A stretch of 27,215 nucleotides of DNA from Anaerolineae bacterium (GTDB lineage: Bacteria > Chloroflexota > Anaerolineae > B4-G1 > SLSP01). Numbering within the stretch: the stretch's first letter is position 1; the number at the start of each line of letters is the position of its first letter. This document shows positions 1-8,075 of this stretch, piece by piece. The stretch spans positions 1 to 27,215 of the forward strand of contig JAFGSL010000182.1 in assembly GCA_016934645.1 (NCBI GenBank). The letters run 5' to 3'. The notes under the pieces were generated by a model that saw nothing but the letters and a program-made list of their open reading frames with translations, ran no database searches and was not told the DNA's origin. Made by a program: the position numbers and the translations under genes.

Positions 1-462
1 GACGCCTGCGCCGGGAGCAGGGGTATTCTCAATGCTAAAGGTCAGTTCGTTGTCAGGAGACTCAGCATCGCTGGCGTAGACCCACAGGTCGATCGCGTTG
101 TTGGCCACATCGTTCATCAGTACCGTTTGATCGGGTAGACCCGAGATGGTCGGCGAGGTGTTGACGGTGCTAGTAACAACCACCTGGAAGATATCGGTGT
201 CGGTCAAGCCGCCGGTATCCTGAACCTGGATCTCTACATCGCAAGTGCCGGTCCAGTCGGTGTCGGGGTTGATGTCGATGTACCGGTTGCCGTCCACAGT
301 CACACCGGCGCTGACGGTCGAGGAGTTAACGATGGTGTAGGTCATGGCGCTGCTGGCGTCCTCGACATCGCTGGCATAGGCCCACAAATCAATAGCATCG
401 TCGGCGCTGCCATTCATAGGCACTGTTTGATCCGGCAGGCCCGAGATGGTCGGCGGCGTGTT
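1..462 (-). repeat. Tandem 300-bp coding repeat (Ig/cadherin-like modules)
   Basis: Two in-frame copies encode modules starting N-T-x-PTISGLPDQT at residues 1018 and 1118 of the protease. The period is exactly 100 codons. DNA similarity is high around 131-162 versus 431-462 and around 70-124 versus 370-424. The second module is cut by the window edge, so more copies may follow. Confidence 0.8.
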
Positions 463-3400
463 AGTTATAACCGTAGAGCCGTAGCCACGAATCATCCAGT
501 TGCCGGCGAGGGTAGGAGCCAAGTCGTCAATGATACCCCAAGAGGCATCAGGTGGCAGAACCGCTGGATCGGGCGCCGGTTCGGTCGTCCACCAGCCTGC
601 CCACGACCGGTACTGGCTGGCGGTTCGATCCTGCATAGCTGGGTGGTCAATTAATCCTCCCCCCGTACCTGGTTGATAGCGGTTGATAACACCAATCAGC
701 ACATCGCCGGGCCCGTTTAGAGTCAGTGGCGAGGTCAGGGTGTAGTTGCTCCAGGTGGTCAGGTCAGCAGCCTGGACAGTCTCACTGTAGGTGGCCAGCA
801 AGGTGGCGTCACTGGGATCTCCGTCGCCGTCGGTGTCCTCATAAACGAGCAGGTCCACACTGTCGCTCACAGTAATTCCAGAACTGCCAAAGAGCACCGC
901 TATCTGCTCCAATTGAAAGGGGAAATCGCCAGAGTCAGGCGTGAAGCGATTGAGCCAGATAAATTGGGTGCCATCAATCCCGTCGTTGACGCCAATGGCA
1001 CCCTCGATGCTCCCGTCGTCTAGAACAAGGTTCACCGCGGCCTGGGGGGCCAACAGGGCACCAGGCCAATTTGGCTCCTCTGAAACGGAATCGGGCAAGC
1101 TGTCCAGTGAAAGGGTGATCTCAGAGACCTGACGGGCGGGTGGTGCTCCCAGCGTTGTGACCGTGTCAAAGGTCACGTCAGGCGTACCAGAGGGCGTGAT
1201 ATCCACGCCGTAGTATTTGGTCTGATTGCCAGCCAGATTGGTGATGCGCAGGAATTCGGTACTGTTGGCCGGCGCCACACCCTGTGTCTGCTTCAGCGTA
1301 CCGTTGTTGGTTAACGTCCCTTCAACCGTCAGCGTTCGGTCGGTCAAATCCACTATAGCAGCGCTGTTAATTGTCAAGCTGTTAACAGCAGCGTCGCCAG
1401 TAGAGATGACGGGATCGTTGGTCACATCGGGAATGATTACATCATCCCCGATGACGGGCACGCCGGTCGGTGTCCAGTTGCCAGCGGTGTGCCAGTCGCT
1501 GCTGACGCTACCGTTCCAGGTTTTACCGTCGGCAGGTAAAACAGTAAAACCATCAGGCAATGTGCCACTTTGGGTGTCGGGATTGGTAACTACCACATCC
1601 CACTGCCCGGTAGCAGCCCCCGTCAGATCAAAGCGGCAAGTGATTTGAGAGTCGCTCACCACGACTACGTCGGTAGCATCGATCGTGATATCCGCAACTT
1701 GTTGGGGAGCGGTGAAACTCTCCGAGGGAGCAAAGTCTGGCACCATCCGGATGCGAGAGCCATCGCGCTTCCTTGGCGCGGCTGCATCTCCTATCTCTCC
1801 TTGATCTATATTTGACTGGTCTTCTTGCTCAAGTAGTAGGCTTGATTGGAATGTCACATCATCAATAAATAGATTGCTGTTGAGCGAGGAATCGGTTTCA
1901 GCCCGTATTTGTAACGATACAGATTGTCCTACGTAAGTGCTCAAATCGACAGCATGCTGCACCCATCCGCCAGTGTTCGCAGATTCGCACAGGTTATATG
2001 AGTCAACTGCAGAGCCGTTGATGACAACGCCTCCATAATCATACCCGCAAGCATCTTCAGAGGCGATCCAGTGCCAGTAGCTCAGATAGGGGCTGCCAGA
2101 TGGAACAGTGACCTGTTGCTGGATATAGGACATGTCGTCGTAATCTCCCCCCAGCCACACGGCCCAGCTTCCACCATGGGGGGTGACGCCGCTTGGAAAA
2201 CTCTGAACGATCAGATCCCACCCGTGTGTTGAATACTCGGTCCAGTCAGTTGATCCACTTTCAAAATCGCCATTGGTCACATCTCCCCCGGGTGCATCCG
2301 ACCTGGTCAGCTTGACCGTGGCGCCGGTCTGAAAGTTGGTGCCGGCCAGGTTAGAGATGTAGATGACGCCGGTATCAGGTCCGCTGTTAGGCGTGATACT
2401 CGTCACCGTCGGGGCCGGTGCGCCTCCCGCCAGGGTCCAGCCTAAATCTTTCAGGATGCCCAGCGTAACCGGCCCCGGATCATGCACAGACTCTCCTGAA
2501 GACACAGCATACACCATCAGAGCGTTCACAGTGTCGTTGTAGGTATCATAGTCAAGATGGGAATAACTAGAACCAGGATTCCATGTCGAAGGAGCGTATA
2601 ACTTTGGCCGGGTACCGCCGTTCGCAGCGTTGGCATAGGTACCGTCAAAATAGACGTTGTTGCTGGTGAGTTGAGTTGCCAGAGCTGTCGATGGATTGGG
2701 AAAAAGGCCTGTGTTGATCAAACTTTGACCAGCACCGTTTTCCGCAAAGCGGTCATAAATGAACGGGTAAGAGGTGCTGTATCCCCAGCTTCCCTGCCCA
2801 GCAGACACATTCATAGAGCCACTGAATCCTAATCCGTGAGCGATTTCGTGCAACACTACGGTGACAAAGTCCATTTCAGTACTAGGTGTTTGACCATCGG
2901 TGCCAAAGTACCAGTCATAGGTTCTGCTGTACGCAATGTGCATATCAGGATCGCTGGTACCATTTAGGTCGCTCCCACTAAGCGCGTTGGCCAGCGACGA
3001 TTGGTACCAGGTATCACTTTCGGGAGCATTGGTAAAGTTTCTATGGTAGCTGTCTGCGCCACTATAACCAAGCACGCCTGGATCCAATTCCGCCCAGCAG
3101 GCGTCAATTTGAATTGTCACCGACGAGTTTATCAGTGACTCCCATATACCTTTGGTGTACTCAAAAGCAGTTTGGGCGTCCGGGTCCCACGGATAACAAT
3201 AATCGCCAGCTATGTTTGTCTCGTTCTCAAGATAGTTGATGACAATCGTCGCTGTTTGAGGCCACATCTGAGCCTGCATCTGCAAGAACTGTATCGGGGG
3301 TGCAATACGATAGCTAGAGCGTGTGGGATCGTAACGCAGAACCACCGGTCTCCATTCAGTACTCTGGGTAGCCTGACTCAACACGAACACCTCGTCCTCT

Positions 3401-3513
3401 AGAGGAGGTGCTGCAATACTGTTCGAGACATTGGTCAAGACCAGGCTCAATATCAGAAAGAGCGTCATAAGCTTTGATCTGCACCTCAATGTTGGGGGTC
3501 GTCTGCTATTCAT
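1..3513 (-). CDS. Large secreted zinc metalloprotease with TIG, MAM-like and Ig-like domains (3' end outside window)
   Basis: The frame is open from the ATG at 3513 to base 1 (1171 codons, no stop), so the gene is cut by the window edge. An AAAGGAG ribosome site lies 7 nt before the ATG. Residues 1-35 form a signal peptide (basic start, hydrophobic core LFLILSLVL, then SIA/AP). The zinc site HEIAHGLGF is at residues 222-230, which gives two zinc histidines and the catalytic Glu; the third ligand is not obvious. Residues 367-406 and 607-655 are the two halves of one TIG/IPT domain. Between them sits a segment of about 200 residues containing a MAM/jelly-roll-like domain (about 411-558; starts NGDFESG, ends FIDDVTF). 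From 664 comes a W-G-S-W-NW segment typical of repetitive surface proteins, and from 1018 tandem Ig/cadherin-like modules of 100 residues. Likely an extracellular or cell-surface protease; the substrate is unknown. The HExxHGLGF family assignment is by motif only. Confidence 0.85.
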   Translation of the reverse strand, partial: MNSRRPPTLRCRSKLMTLFLILSLVLTNVSNSIAAPPLEDEVFVLSQATQSTEWRPVVLRYDPTRSSYRIAPPIQFLQMQAQMWPQTATIVINYLENETNIAGDYCYPWDPDAQTAFEYTKGIWESLINSSVTIQIDACWAELDPGVLGYSGADSYHRNFTNAPESDTWYQSSLANALSGSDLNGTSDPDMHIAYSRTYDWYFGTDGQTPSTEMDFVTVVLHEIAHGLGFSGSMNVSAGQGSWGYSTSYPFIYDRFAENGAGQSLINTGLFPNPSTALATQLTSNNVYFDGTYANAANGGTRPKLYAPSTWNPGSSYSHLDYDTYNDTVNALMVYAVSSGESVHDPGPVTLGILKDLGWTLAGGAPAPTVTSITPNSGPDTGVIYISNLAGTNFQTGATVKLTRSDAPGGDVTNGDFESGSTDWTEYSTHGWDLIVQSFPSGVTPHGGSWAVWLGGDYDDMSYIQQQVTVPSGSPYLSYWHWIASEDACGYDYGGVVINGSAVDSYNLCESANTGGWVQHAVDLSTYVGQSVSLQIRAETDSSLNSNLFIDDVTFQSSLLLEQEDQSNIDQGEIGDAAAPRKRDGSRIRMVPDFAPSESFTAPQQVADITIDATDVVVVSDSQITCRFDLTGAATGQWDVVVTNPDTQSGTLPDGFTVLPADGKTWNGSVSSDWHTAGNWTPTGVPVIGDDVIIPDVTNDPVISTGDAAVNSLTINSAAIVDLTDRTLTVEGTLTNNGTLKQTQGVAPANSTEFLRITNLAGNQTKYYGVDITPSGTPDVTFDTVTTLGAPPARQVSEITLSLDSLPDSVSEEPNWPGALLAPQAAVNLVLDDGSIEGAIGVNDGIDGTQFIWLNRFTPDSGDFPFQLEQIAVLFGSSGITVSDSVDLLVYEDTDGDGDPSDATLLATYSETVQAADLTTWSNYTLTSPLTLNGPGDVLIGVINRYQPGTGGGLIDHPAMQDRTASQYRSWAGWWTTEPAPDPAVLPPDASWGIIDDLAPTLAGNWMIRGYGSTVITNTPPTISGLPDQTVPMNGSADDAIDLWAYASDVEDASSAMTYTIVNSSTVSAGVTVDGNRYIDINPDTDWTGTCDVEIQVQDTGGLTDTDIFQVVVTSTVNTSPTISGLPDQTVLMNDVANNAIDLWVYASDAESPDNELTFSIENTPAPGAGV

Positions 3514-3556
3514 CTCTCATCTCCTTTGCTTATTTATGAAAAGATAATCTTATTTC

Positions 3557-3585
3557 ATTATATGCCATTTATCCTCAGAGTACAA
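3557..3585 (-). promoter_or_regulatory. Putative promoter of the secreted protease
   Basis: On the minus strand a perfect TATAAT (3557-3562) is preceded, after 17 bp, by TTGTAC (3580-3585), of which only TTG matches the -35 consensus. It lies in an AT-rich stretch about 45 bp upstream of the ATG at 3513. The rest of the 216-nt gap between 3513 and 3730 shows no other clear element. Confidence 0.4.
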
Positions 3586-3729
3586 AAAATGTGAAACCGT
3601 TGCTCGATACTCAACGCGCGTTACCCGTTTCCCACCTCTCGCTTTTTCCAGACAATCGACTAAACTATCTCCCGTTGCCGCCTGGCGCAAAATTCCGGAC
3701 ACGAATGTAAAGGATCACACGGGTTTTTT

Positions 3730-5094
3730 ATGGACACATCGACATCGACAACACCTGCACCTGAACTGACCTTGCGCCGCGTGGCGCAGACGTGGTGGCC
3801 GCTGGCGTTCAGTTGGCTGCTGATGAGTGTCGAGGGGCCGGCGCACAGCGCCATCGCCGCCCGGCTTGCCAATCCGGAGATCAACCTGGCAGCCTGGGGC
3901 GGCATCGTCTTCCCGCTGGCGTTGATCATCGAAGCGCCGATCATTATGCTGCTCCCCGCCTCCACCGCGTTGAGCAAGGACTGGGATGCCTACGTCAAAG
4001 TGCGCGGGTTTATGATGCGCATGGGCCTCTTTCTCACCGCCGTCCACGCTGTCATCGCCTTTTCACCGCTCTACGACTTCATCGCGCGGAACGTGATCGG
4101 CGCGCCGGAGGTCATCATCGAGCCGGGACGCATCGGCCTGATGATTATGCTGCCATGGAGCTGGGCGATTGCGTACCGGCGCACACAACAGGGCCTTATG
4201 ATTCGCTTTGGACATCCGAAAGCCGTCGGTGTAGGGACGATCATCCGGTTGTGCGCCAACGGGATCGTCCTGCTGGTCGGATACCTGATGCGCACACTGC
4301 CGGGCATCGTGGTCGCGTCCAGCGCCGTCGCGGTGGGCGTCGCCGCCGAGGCCGTCTACGCCGGACTACGTGTGCGGCCCATCGTCCATCACCAACTGCA
4401 CCTGGCTCCGCGCGCGGAAACCTCGCTGACGCTCCACGATTTTCTGGCCTTCTACATCCCGCTGGCCATGACGGCGCTGATTTCGTTGCTGGTCCAGCCC
4501 ATCGGCAGCGCCACGATGAGTCGCCTGCCCCGCGCGCTGGATTCACTGGCAGTGTGGCCTGTGCTCAGCGGGCTGCTGTTCATGCTACGCAGCGGCGGCA
4601 TCGCCTACAAGGAAGCCGTCATCTCACTCCTGGATGAACCCCAAGCGGCGCGTAGCCTGCGCCGTTTCACAACGACGCTGGCGGCTGGCGGAACGATCCT
4701 GCTGCTGTTGATCGCTGTCACACCGTTATCCCGGCTATGGTTTGGGGATGTGATGGCGCTTTCGCCCACGTTGATGGACCTGGGTCACCGGGGTTTGATC
4801 GTGGGCCTGTTCTTCCCGGCGATTGCGACGCTCGACAGTTGGTTTCAAGGATTGCTGATGTACAACCGCCGCACACGCAGCATCACCGAAGGCGTTGTGC
4901 TGTATACCATCGCCATTGCCGTGGGCATGGGCGCAGGGATAGCGCTCGACCGTCTGGGCGTCTCCGTCGTCGGCGTGTACGTGGCTATCGTGGTCTTCCA
5001 GATTGCCTGGGCGCTGCAAGTGGGGTGGTTGTGGTGGCGGAGCAGGGAGTCAAAAGTCCGAAGTCGAAAGTCGAGGGGCAGAATTAGACAATGA
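3730..5094 (+). CDS. MATE/ANKH-like polytopic transporter, first of a tandem pair
   Basis: This is a 454-residue, highly hydrophobic protein with about 12 predicted membrane spans and no signal peptide. The signatures EGPAHSAIAARL...NLAAWGG (around residues 37-60) and EAPIIMLLPASTAL recall the MATE-like/ANKH branch of the MOP flippase superfamily, whose members export small anions or drugs; the substrate cannot be read from sequence. The ribosome site is poor: AAAGGA lies about 15 nt before the ATG. The gene overlaps the next one by 4 nt (ATGA), so the pair is probably translationally coupled. Compared with its paralogue it carries an extra basic tail (SRESKVRSRKSRGRIRQ) after the last helix, encoded largely by a heptamer repeat. 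Confidence is high for a membrane transporter, moderate for the family. Confidence 0.85.
   Translation: MDTSTSTTPAPELTLRRVAQTWWPLAFSWLLMSVEGPAHSAIAARLANPEINLAAWGGIVFPLALIIEAPIIMLLPASTALSKDWDAYVKVRGFMMRMGLFLTAVHAVIAFSPLYDFIARNVIGAPEVIIEPGRIGLMIMLPWSWAIAYRRTQQGLMIRFGHPKAVGVGTIIRLCANGIVLLVGYLMRTLPGIVVASSAVAVGVAAEAVYAGLRVRPIVHHQLHLAPRAETSLTLHDFLAFYIPLAMTALISLLVQPIGSATMSRLPRALDSLAVWPVLSGLLFMLRSGGIAYKEAVISLLDEPQAARSLRRFTTTLAAGGTILLLLIAVTPLSRLWFGDVMALSPTLMDLGHRGLIVGLFFPAIATLDSWFQGLLMYNRRTRSITEGVVLYTIAIAVGMGAGIALDRLGVSVVGVYVAIVVFQIAWALQVGWLWWRSRESKVRSRKSRGRIRQ
5048..5075 (+). repeat. Four tandem 7-bp repeats (AGTCnnA/G)
   Basis: AGTCAAA, AGTCCGA, AGTCGAA and AGTCGAG follow one another without gaps at the 3' end of the first transporter gene. 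They encode the basic C-terminal tail that the paralogue lacks. Twenty-eight bases is not a multiple of three, so gain or loss of a unit would change the tail and possibly the ATGA overlap at 5091. Confidence 0.8.
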
Positions 5095-6425
5095 ATACAC
5101 CATCGATAGAACAGCCCTCACTCACGCTTCGTCAGATCACACAGGCATGGTGGCCACTGGCCGCCAGTTGGACTTTGATGACGCTGGAAGGTCCGGCCAT
5201 GAGCGCCATCGTGGCGCGGCTGGCGGATGCGGAAGTCAATCTGGCAGCCTGGGGCGGCGTGGTCTCGCCATTCAGCTTCGTCATTGCCGCGCCGATCATT
5301 ATGCTGCTCTCCGCGGCCACAGCCCTCACGCAGGATTATGCCACCTATCTCAAACTGCGCCGCTTTACGCTGCGCGCCAGCCTCTCGTTGACGGTCATAC
5401 ACATATTGATCGCCTTCACCCCGCTGTACGACGTCGTGGCGCGCCACATCATCGGCGCGCCGGAATCGATCATCGGACCGGGGCGCATCGGCATGCGCAT
5501 TGTGACGCCGTGGGCCTGGGCGATTGCCTTCCGGCGCTTCAATCAGGGCGTGATGATCAGGTTCGGGCACTCCAAGGCTGTCGGGGTTGGCACGATGGTC
5601 CGGCTCGGCACGAATCTGGTGATGCTACTCACCGGCTATCTCATCCACACCATCCCCGGCATCATTGTCGCGTGCGTAGCGGTCAGCAGCGGCGTGGTCG
5701 CCGAAGCCATCTATTCCGGGCTGCGTGTCCGCCCAATCGTGCAGCAGAAGGTCATCCCTGCCCCATCCGGCGAGCCGCTGAGCACCCACGATTTTCTGGC
5801 CTTCTACACGCCGCTGGCTCTGACCGCGCTGATCTGGGTCATCATCCAACCCTTCGGGAGCGCCGCCATCAGCCGGATGACCAACCCACTCCCTTCCCTG
5901 GCGGCATGGCCCGTGGTCAACGGATTGCTCTTTTTGCTCCGCAGTCCCGGCATGGCACTCAACGAAGTCGTCGTCGCGCACATGGGGCTTCCACACGCGG
6001 CGCGAAACCTGCGCCGGTTCAGCAACATCCTGCTCGTCGTCACCACAGCCATCACGTTGCTGATCGTCGCCACGCCTCTGGCAAACCTCTGGTTGACCGT
6101 CGTGATGGCGCTCCCGGCGGACCTGGTTTCTCTCAGCCAACAGGCGTTGTGGTTGGGGGTAGGCCTGCCCCTGCTCGCCGTGCTGATAAGTTGGTTCCAG
6201 GGGCGGATTACGCACAGCCGGCACACAAGGGGTATCACCGAAGCGACGACGATCTACTCCCTCCTCATGGTCGCCATCCTGGGCGCGGGGATTGCGACGC
6301 AGCGCTTTGCAGGACTCTATGTCGCCATCTTCGCCTACAGCATCGCGGGGTTGGCGCAGGTGGGATGGTTATGGTGGCGAAGTCGCAGCATAGCACCGGT
6401 ACTCCTTAGCCATCCATCGGATTGA
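5091..6425 (+). CDS. MATE/ANKH-like polytopic transporter, second of a tandem pair
   Basis: This 444-residue paralogue of the preceding gene is co-linear over its whole length: EGPAMSAIVARLADAEVNLAAWGG matches the first copy's EGP...NLAAWGG, and FLAFYTPLALTALI matches FLAFYIPLAMTALI. About 12 membrane spans are expected. The start ATG lies inside the stop region of the upstream gene (ATGA), which implies coupled translation and roughly equal amounts of both proteins, possibly as a heteromer or as two specialised carriers. The last 20 nt overlap the 3' end of the convergent permease gene (6406-7350), so no room exists for a terminator between them. A long alternative frame across this region (5003-6409) lacks membrane or domain character and is rejected. 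Confidence 0.87.
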   Translation: MNTPSIEQPSLTLRQITQAWWPLAASWTLMTLEGPAMSAIVARLADAEVNLAAWGGVVSPFSFVIAAPIIMLLSAATALTQDYATYLKLRRFTLRASLSLTVIHILIAFTPLYDVVARHIIGAPESIIGPGRIGMRIVTPWAWAIAFRRFNQGVMIRFGHSKAVGVGTMVRLGTNLVMLLTGYLIHTIPGIIVACVAVSSGVVAEAIYSGLRVRPIVQQKVIPAPSGEPLSTHDFLAFYTPLALTALIWVIIQPFGSAAISRMTNPLPSLAAWPVVNGLLFLLRSPGMALNEVVVAHMGLPHAARNLRRFSNILLVVTTAITLLIVATPLANLWLTVVMALPADLVSLSQQALWLGVGLPLLAVLISWFQGRITHSRHTRGITEATTIYSLLMVAILGAGIATQRFAGLYVAIFAYSIAGLAQVGWLWWRSRSIAPVLLSHPSD

Positions 6426-7350
6426 AGGCTTGTGGCGGTACAGCGCCGGACTCGATATCCATCCGGGCCAAAACACCGCCACCGAGGAGCAAAATCGCGC
6501 CAACCCACTGGTACCAGGCTAGGCGTTCACTTAAGAAGATAAACGCCAACGTCAGGCTGATGGCTAATTCCACCAGGCTGATGATCGCCGTTTGCACGCC
6601 GCCAAGTTTCTCCAGACTGAAGAACATCGCCAGCCGTGAAAACGCCGTGGTCAGCCCCAGCGCGACAATCGCCGCCCAGCCAGGGACAGAAATCGACACA
6701 ACAGCAGACCCCTCACCCAGGGCGCGGGCGACGGCCACCGTGACGGCCATACCAGAAAGAATATACAGCGTTCCCGATTGCGAAGGAACGTCGGCCAACA
6801 CCCACTGGCCCATCACCAGATACCAGCCGGTCAACCCGGCGTAGGCCAGCATCAACATAATGCCGAGATAGTCGGTGAGGGTGCTCATCATCCATGGCGA
6901 CGTCACCAGCACCGCGCCGCTCAAAGAGATCAACAGACGGCCCAACGTCGCCCGGCGGATTGGCTGTCCGGAGGCGCTCAAAAAGATCACGGCCCAAACG
7001 GGATAGAATGCGCCGAGAAGCGACGCGCGCGAGGCATCGAGACGGCTCAGGCCACTGTAATAAAACAAGGAACCAATACCGTTAAAGATGCCAACGAGAA
7101 GGCAATTCAACACGGCGGACCACCTGATGAAAATGCGCTTGCGCCAAAAGATCAGGTAGATGACCCACAAAAAGAGTGCCGCCACCGCCGTGCGCAATGC
7201 AGCCAACGTCATAGGATCAACCTTGGCACGATAGGCGAATTTCCCCAGAATCGGCGCCCACCCAAGCAGGAAAGAAGCTAGTAGGCCGCTGGAGATGCCC
7301 GACAGGCCTCTTTTCACCTCATTTGTGTCAGTTGTGTGGTCTTCAGTCAT
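6406..7350 (-). CDS. EamA/DMT-family permease
   Basis: The 314-residue protein has about ten predicted membrane helices arranged as two similar halves, as expected for the drug/metabolite transporter superfamily with two EamA repeats. The second half ends in the typical FLSERLAWYQWVGAILLLGGG segment (split here: helix 9 LTLAFIFLSERL, helix 10 VGAILLLGGGVLA). It has a short hydrophilic N-terminus (about 18 residues) and no signal peptide. The substrate is unknown; relatives export amino acids or metabolites. Start ATG at 7350 has only a weak purine-rich ribosome site (AGGACAGG, about 9 nt upstream). The 3' end overlaps the convergent transporter gene by 20 nt. Confidence 0.88.
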   Translation of the reverse strand: MTEDHTTDTNEVKRGLSGISSGLLASFLLGWAPILGKFAYRAKVDPMTLAALRTAVAALFLWVIYLIFWRKRIFIRWSAVLNCLLVGIFNGIGSLFYYSGLSRLDASRASLLGAFYPVWAVIFLSASGQPIRRATLGRLLISLSGAVLVTSPWMMSTLTDYLGIMLMLAYAGLTGWYLVMGQWVLADVPSQSGTLYILSGMAVTVAVARALGEGSAVVSISVPGWAAIVALGLTTAFSRLAMFFSLEKLGGVQTAIISLVELAISLTLAFIFLSERLAWYQWVGAILLLGGGVLARMDIESGAVPPQAFNPMDG

Positions 7351-7406
7351 ATCGTTGCCTGTCCTAGCGTCGTGAAAGACTCACCCCCTCCGTACTGTTT
7401 ACGCTG

Positions 7407-7434
7407 TTGCAGGGATAGCACGCTGTGCTATACT
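7407..7434 (+). promoter_or_regulatory. Extended -10 promoter giving a probable leaderless transcript
   Basis: TTGCAG (7407-7412), a 16-bp spacer, then TATACT (7429-7434) preceded directly by TGC (extended -10). The expected start point, about 6-7 nt after the -10 box, coincides with the ATG at 7440. Confidence 0.55.
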
Positions 7435-7439
7435 GTAAT

Positions 7440-7952
7440 ATGATGACCCGTAAACAAAAACGCATCCTGATCATCCTGGGCGTGCTGGATTTCATCGTTA
7501 TTGGCGCGTTGGCCACCATCGTAATCCGAACGATGTCCCCCACCCCGGCGCCCCCCCCTGTTGTCCAGACGCGGATTTCTCGCTGCGTACAGGCAATGCT
7601 AGATGCCTACAATGACTTACCTTTGCCCGTCCAGGATCCAGCAACCGTGGCCTGGGATACCCAACAACTCTACATCACCCTATCCGTCAGCTATCCCGCC
7701 GAAACGCCCCCCCCGGACAGCGCCCAGCTCCTGTGGACAGTGCTCGACGAGGTTGCGGCGGTGTTCCAGGGCGGATGTCTTGTGCCGGAAACCATAACCA
7801 TCGCGTTGACGGTTCATGGGAATGTGGAGACCGTGCAATACCTCGCCCAACTCGCAGGACAGGACATCACCGCGTGGATGGCGGGAACACTGCCTGAAGC
7901 CGAATTAGCCGCGCAGTCCCACTTCCGGCAAACGTCAGCCTCAACAGATTGA
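7440..7952 (+). CDS. Small membrane-anchored protein of unknown function
   Basis: I do not recognise this 170-residue protein. It starts with a basic cap (MMTRKQKR) followed by one hydrophobic segment (about residues 9-28) that acts as an uncleaved anchor or signal peptide, then a Thr/Pro-rich linker (PTPAPPPVV), then an extracytoplasmic domain of about 125 residues. Two cysteines (C49 and C113) could form a disulphide outside the cell. The frame is also open from a GTG at 7425, but that codon lies inside the -10 region of a good promoter, so the ATG at 7440 (or 7443) is preferred and the mRNA would be leaderless; there is no Shine-Dalgarno site. It diverges from the permease and converges on the phosphodiesterase gene, so it appears to be a single-gene unit. 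Confidence 0.7.
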   Translation: MMTRKQKRILIILGVLDFIVIGALATIVIRTMSPTPAPPPVVQTRISRCVQAMLDAYNDLPLPVQDPATVAWDTQQLYITLSVSYPAETPPPDSAQLLWTVLDEVAAVFQGGCLVPETITIALTVHGNVETVQYLAQLAGQDITAWMAGTLPEAELAAQSHFRQTSASTD

Positions 7953-7979
7953 ACAAATAGGCAACTAACTATTCAGCCA

Positions 7980-8075
7980 CCCTTGCGAAGGTTACAAACA
8001 AAACTACAAAACACAACTATTTCATCATCCGTGAGTCTCTTTTACACCGAAACTCACGCAAAACCTTCGCAAGGG
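7980..8075. terminator. Nested inverted repeats between convergent genes, probable bidirectional terminator
   Basis: Outer arms are CCCTTGCGAAGGTT (7980-7993) and its exact complement AACCTTCGCAAGGG (8062-8075), 14 bp. Inner arms are CGTGAGT (8030-8036) and ACTCACG (8052-8058). Each outer arm is itself almost palindromic (CCTT-GCG-AAGG). The element spans the gap between the stop at 7952 and the stop at 8054 of the convergent gene, and codes for the last residues (about NPCEGFA) of the latter. Confidence 0.5.

Noticed and set aside
1226..1815. Plus-strand open frames across the protease gene
   Set aside because: The minus strand is open without interruption for 1171 codons with signal peptide, zinc motif and repeat domains; the plus-strand frames are short and featureless.
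5003..6409. A 468-codon open frame on the plus strand overlapping the second transporter
   Set aside because: Its product is rich in Arg, His, Gly and Ala, has no membrane or domain pattern, and lies over a gene whose own frame matches its neighbour residue by residue. It is a GC-driven shadow frame.
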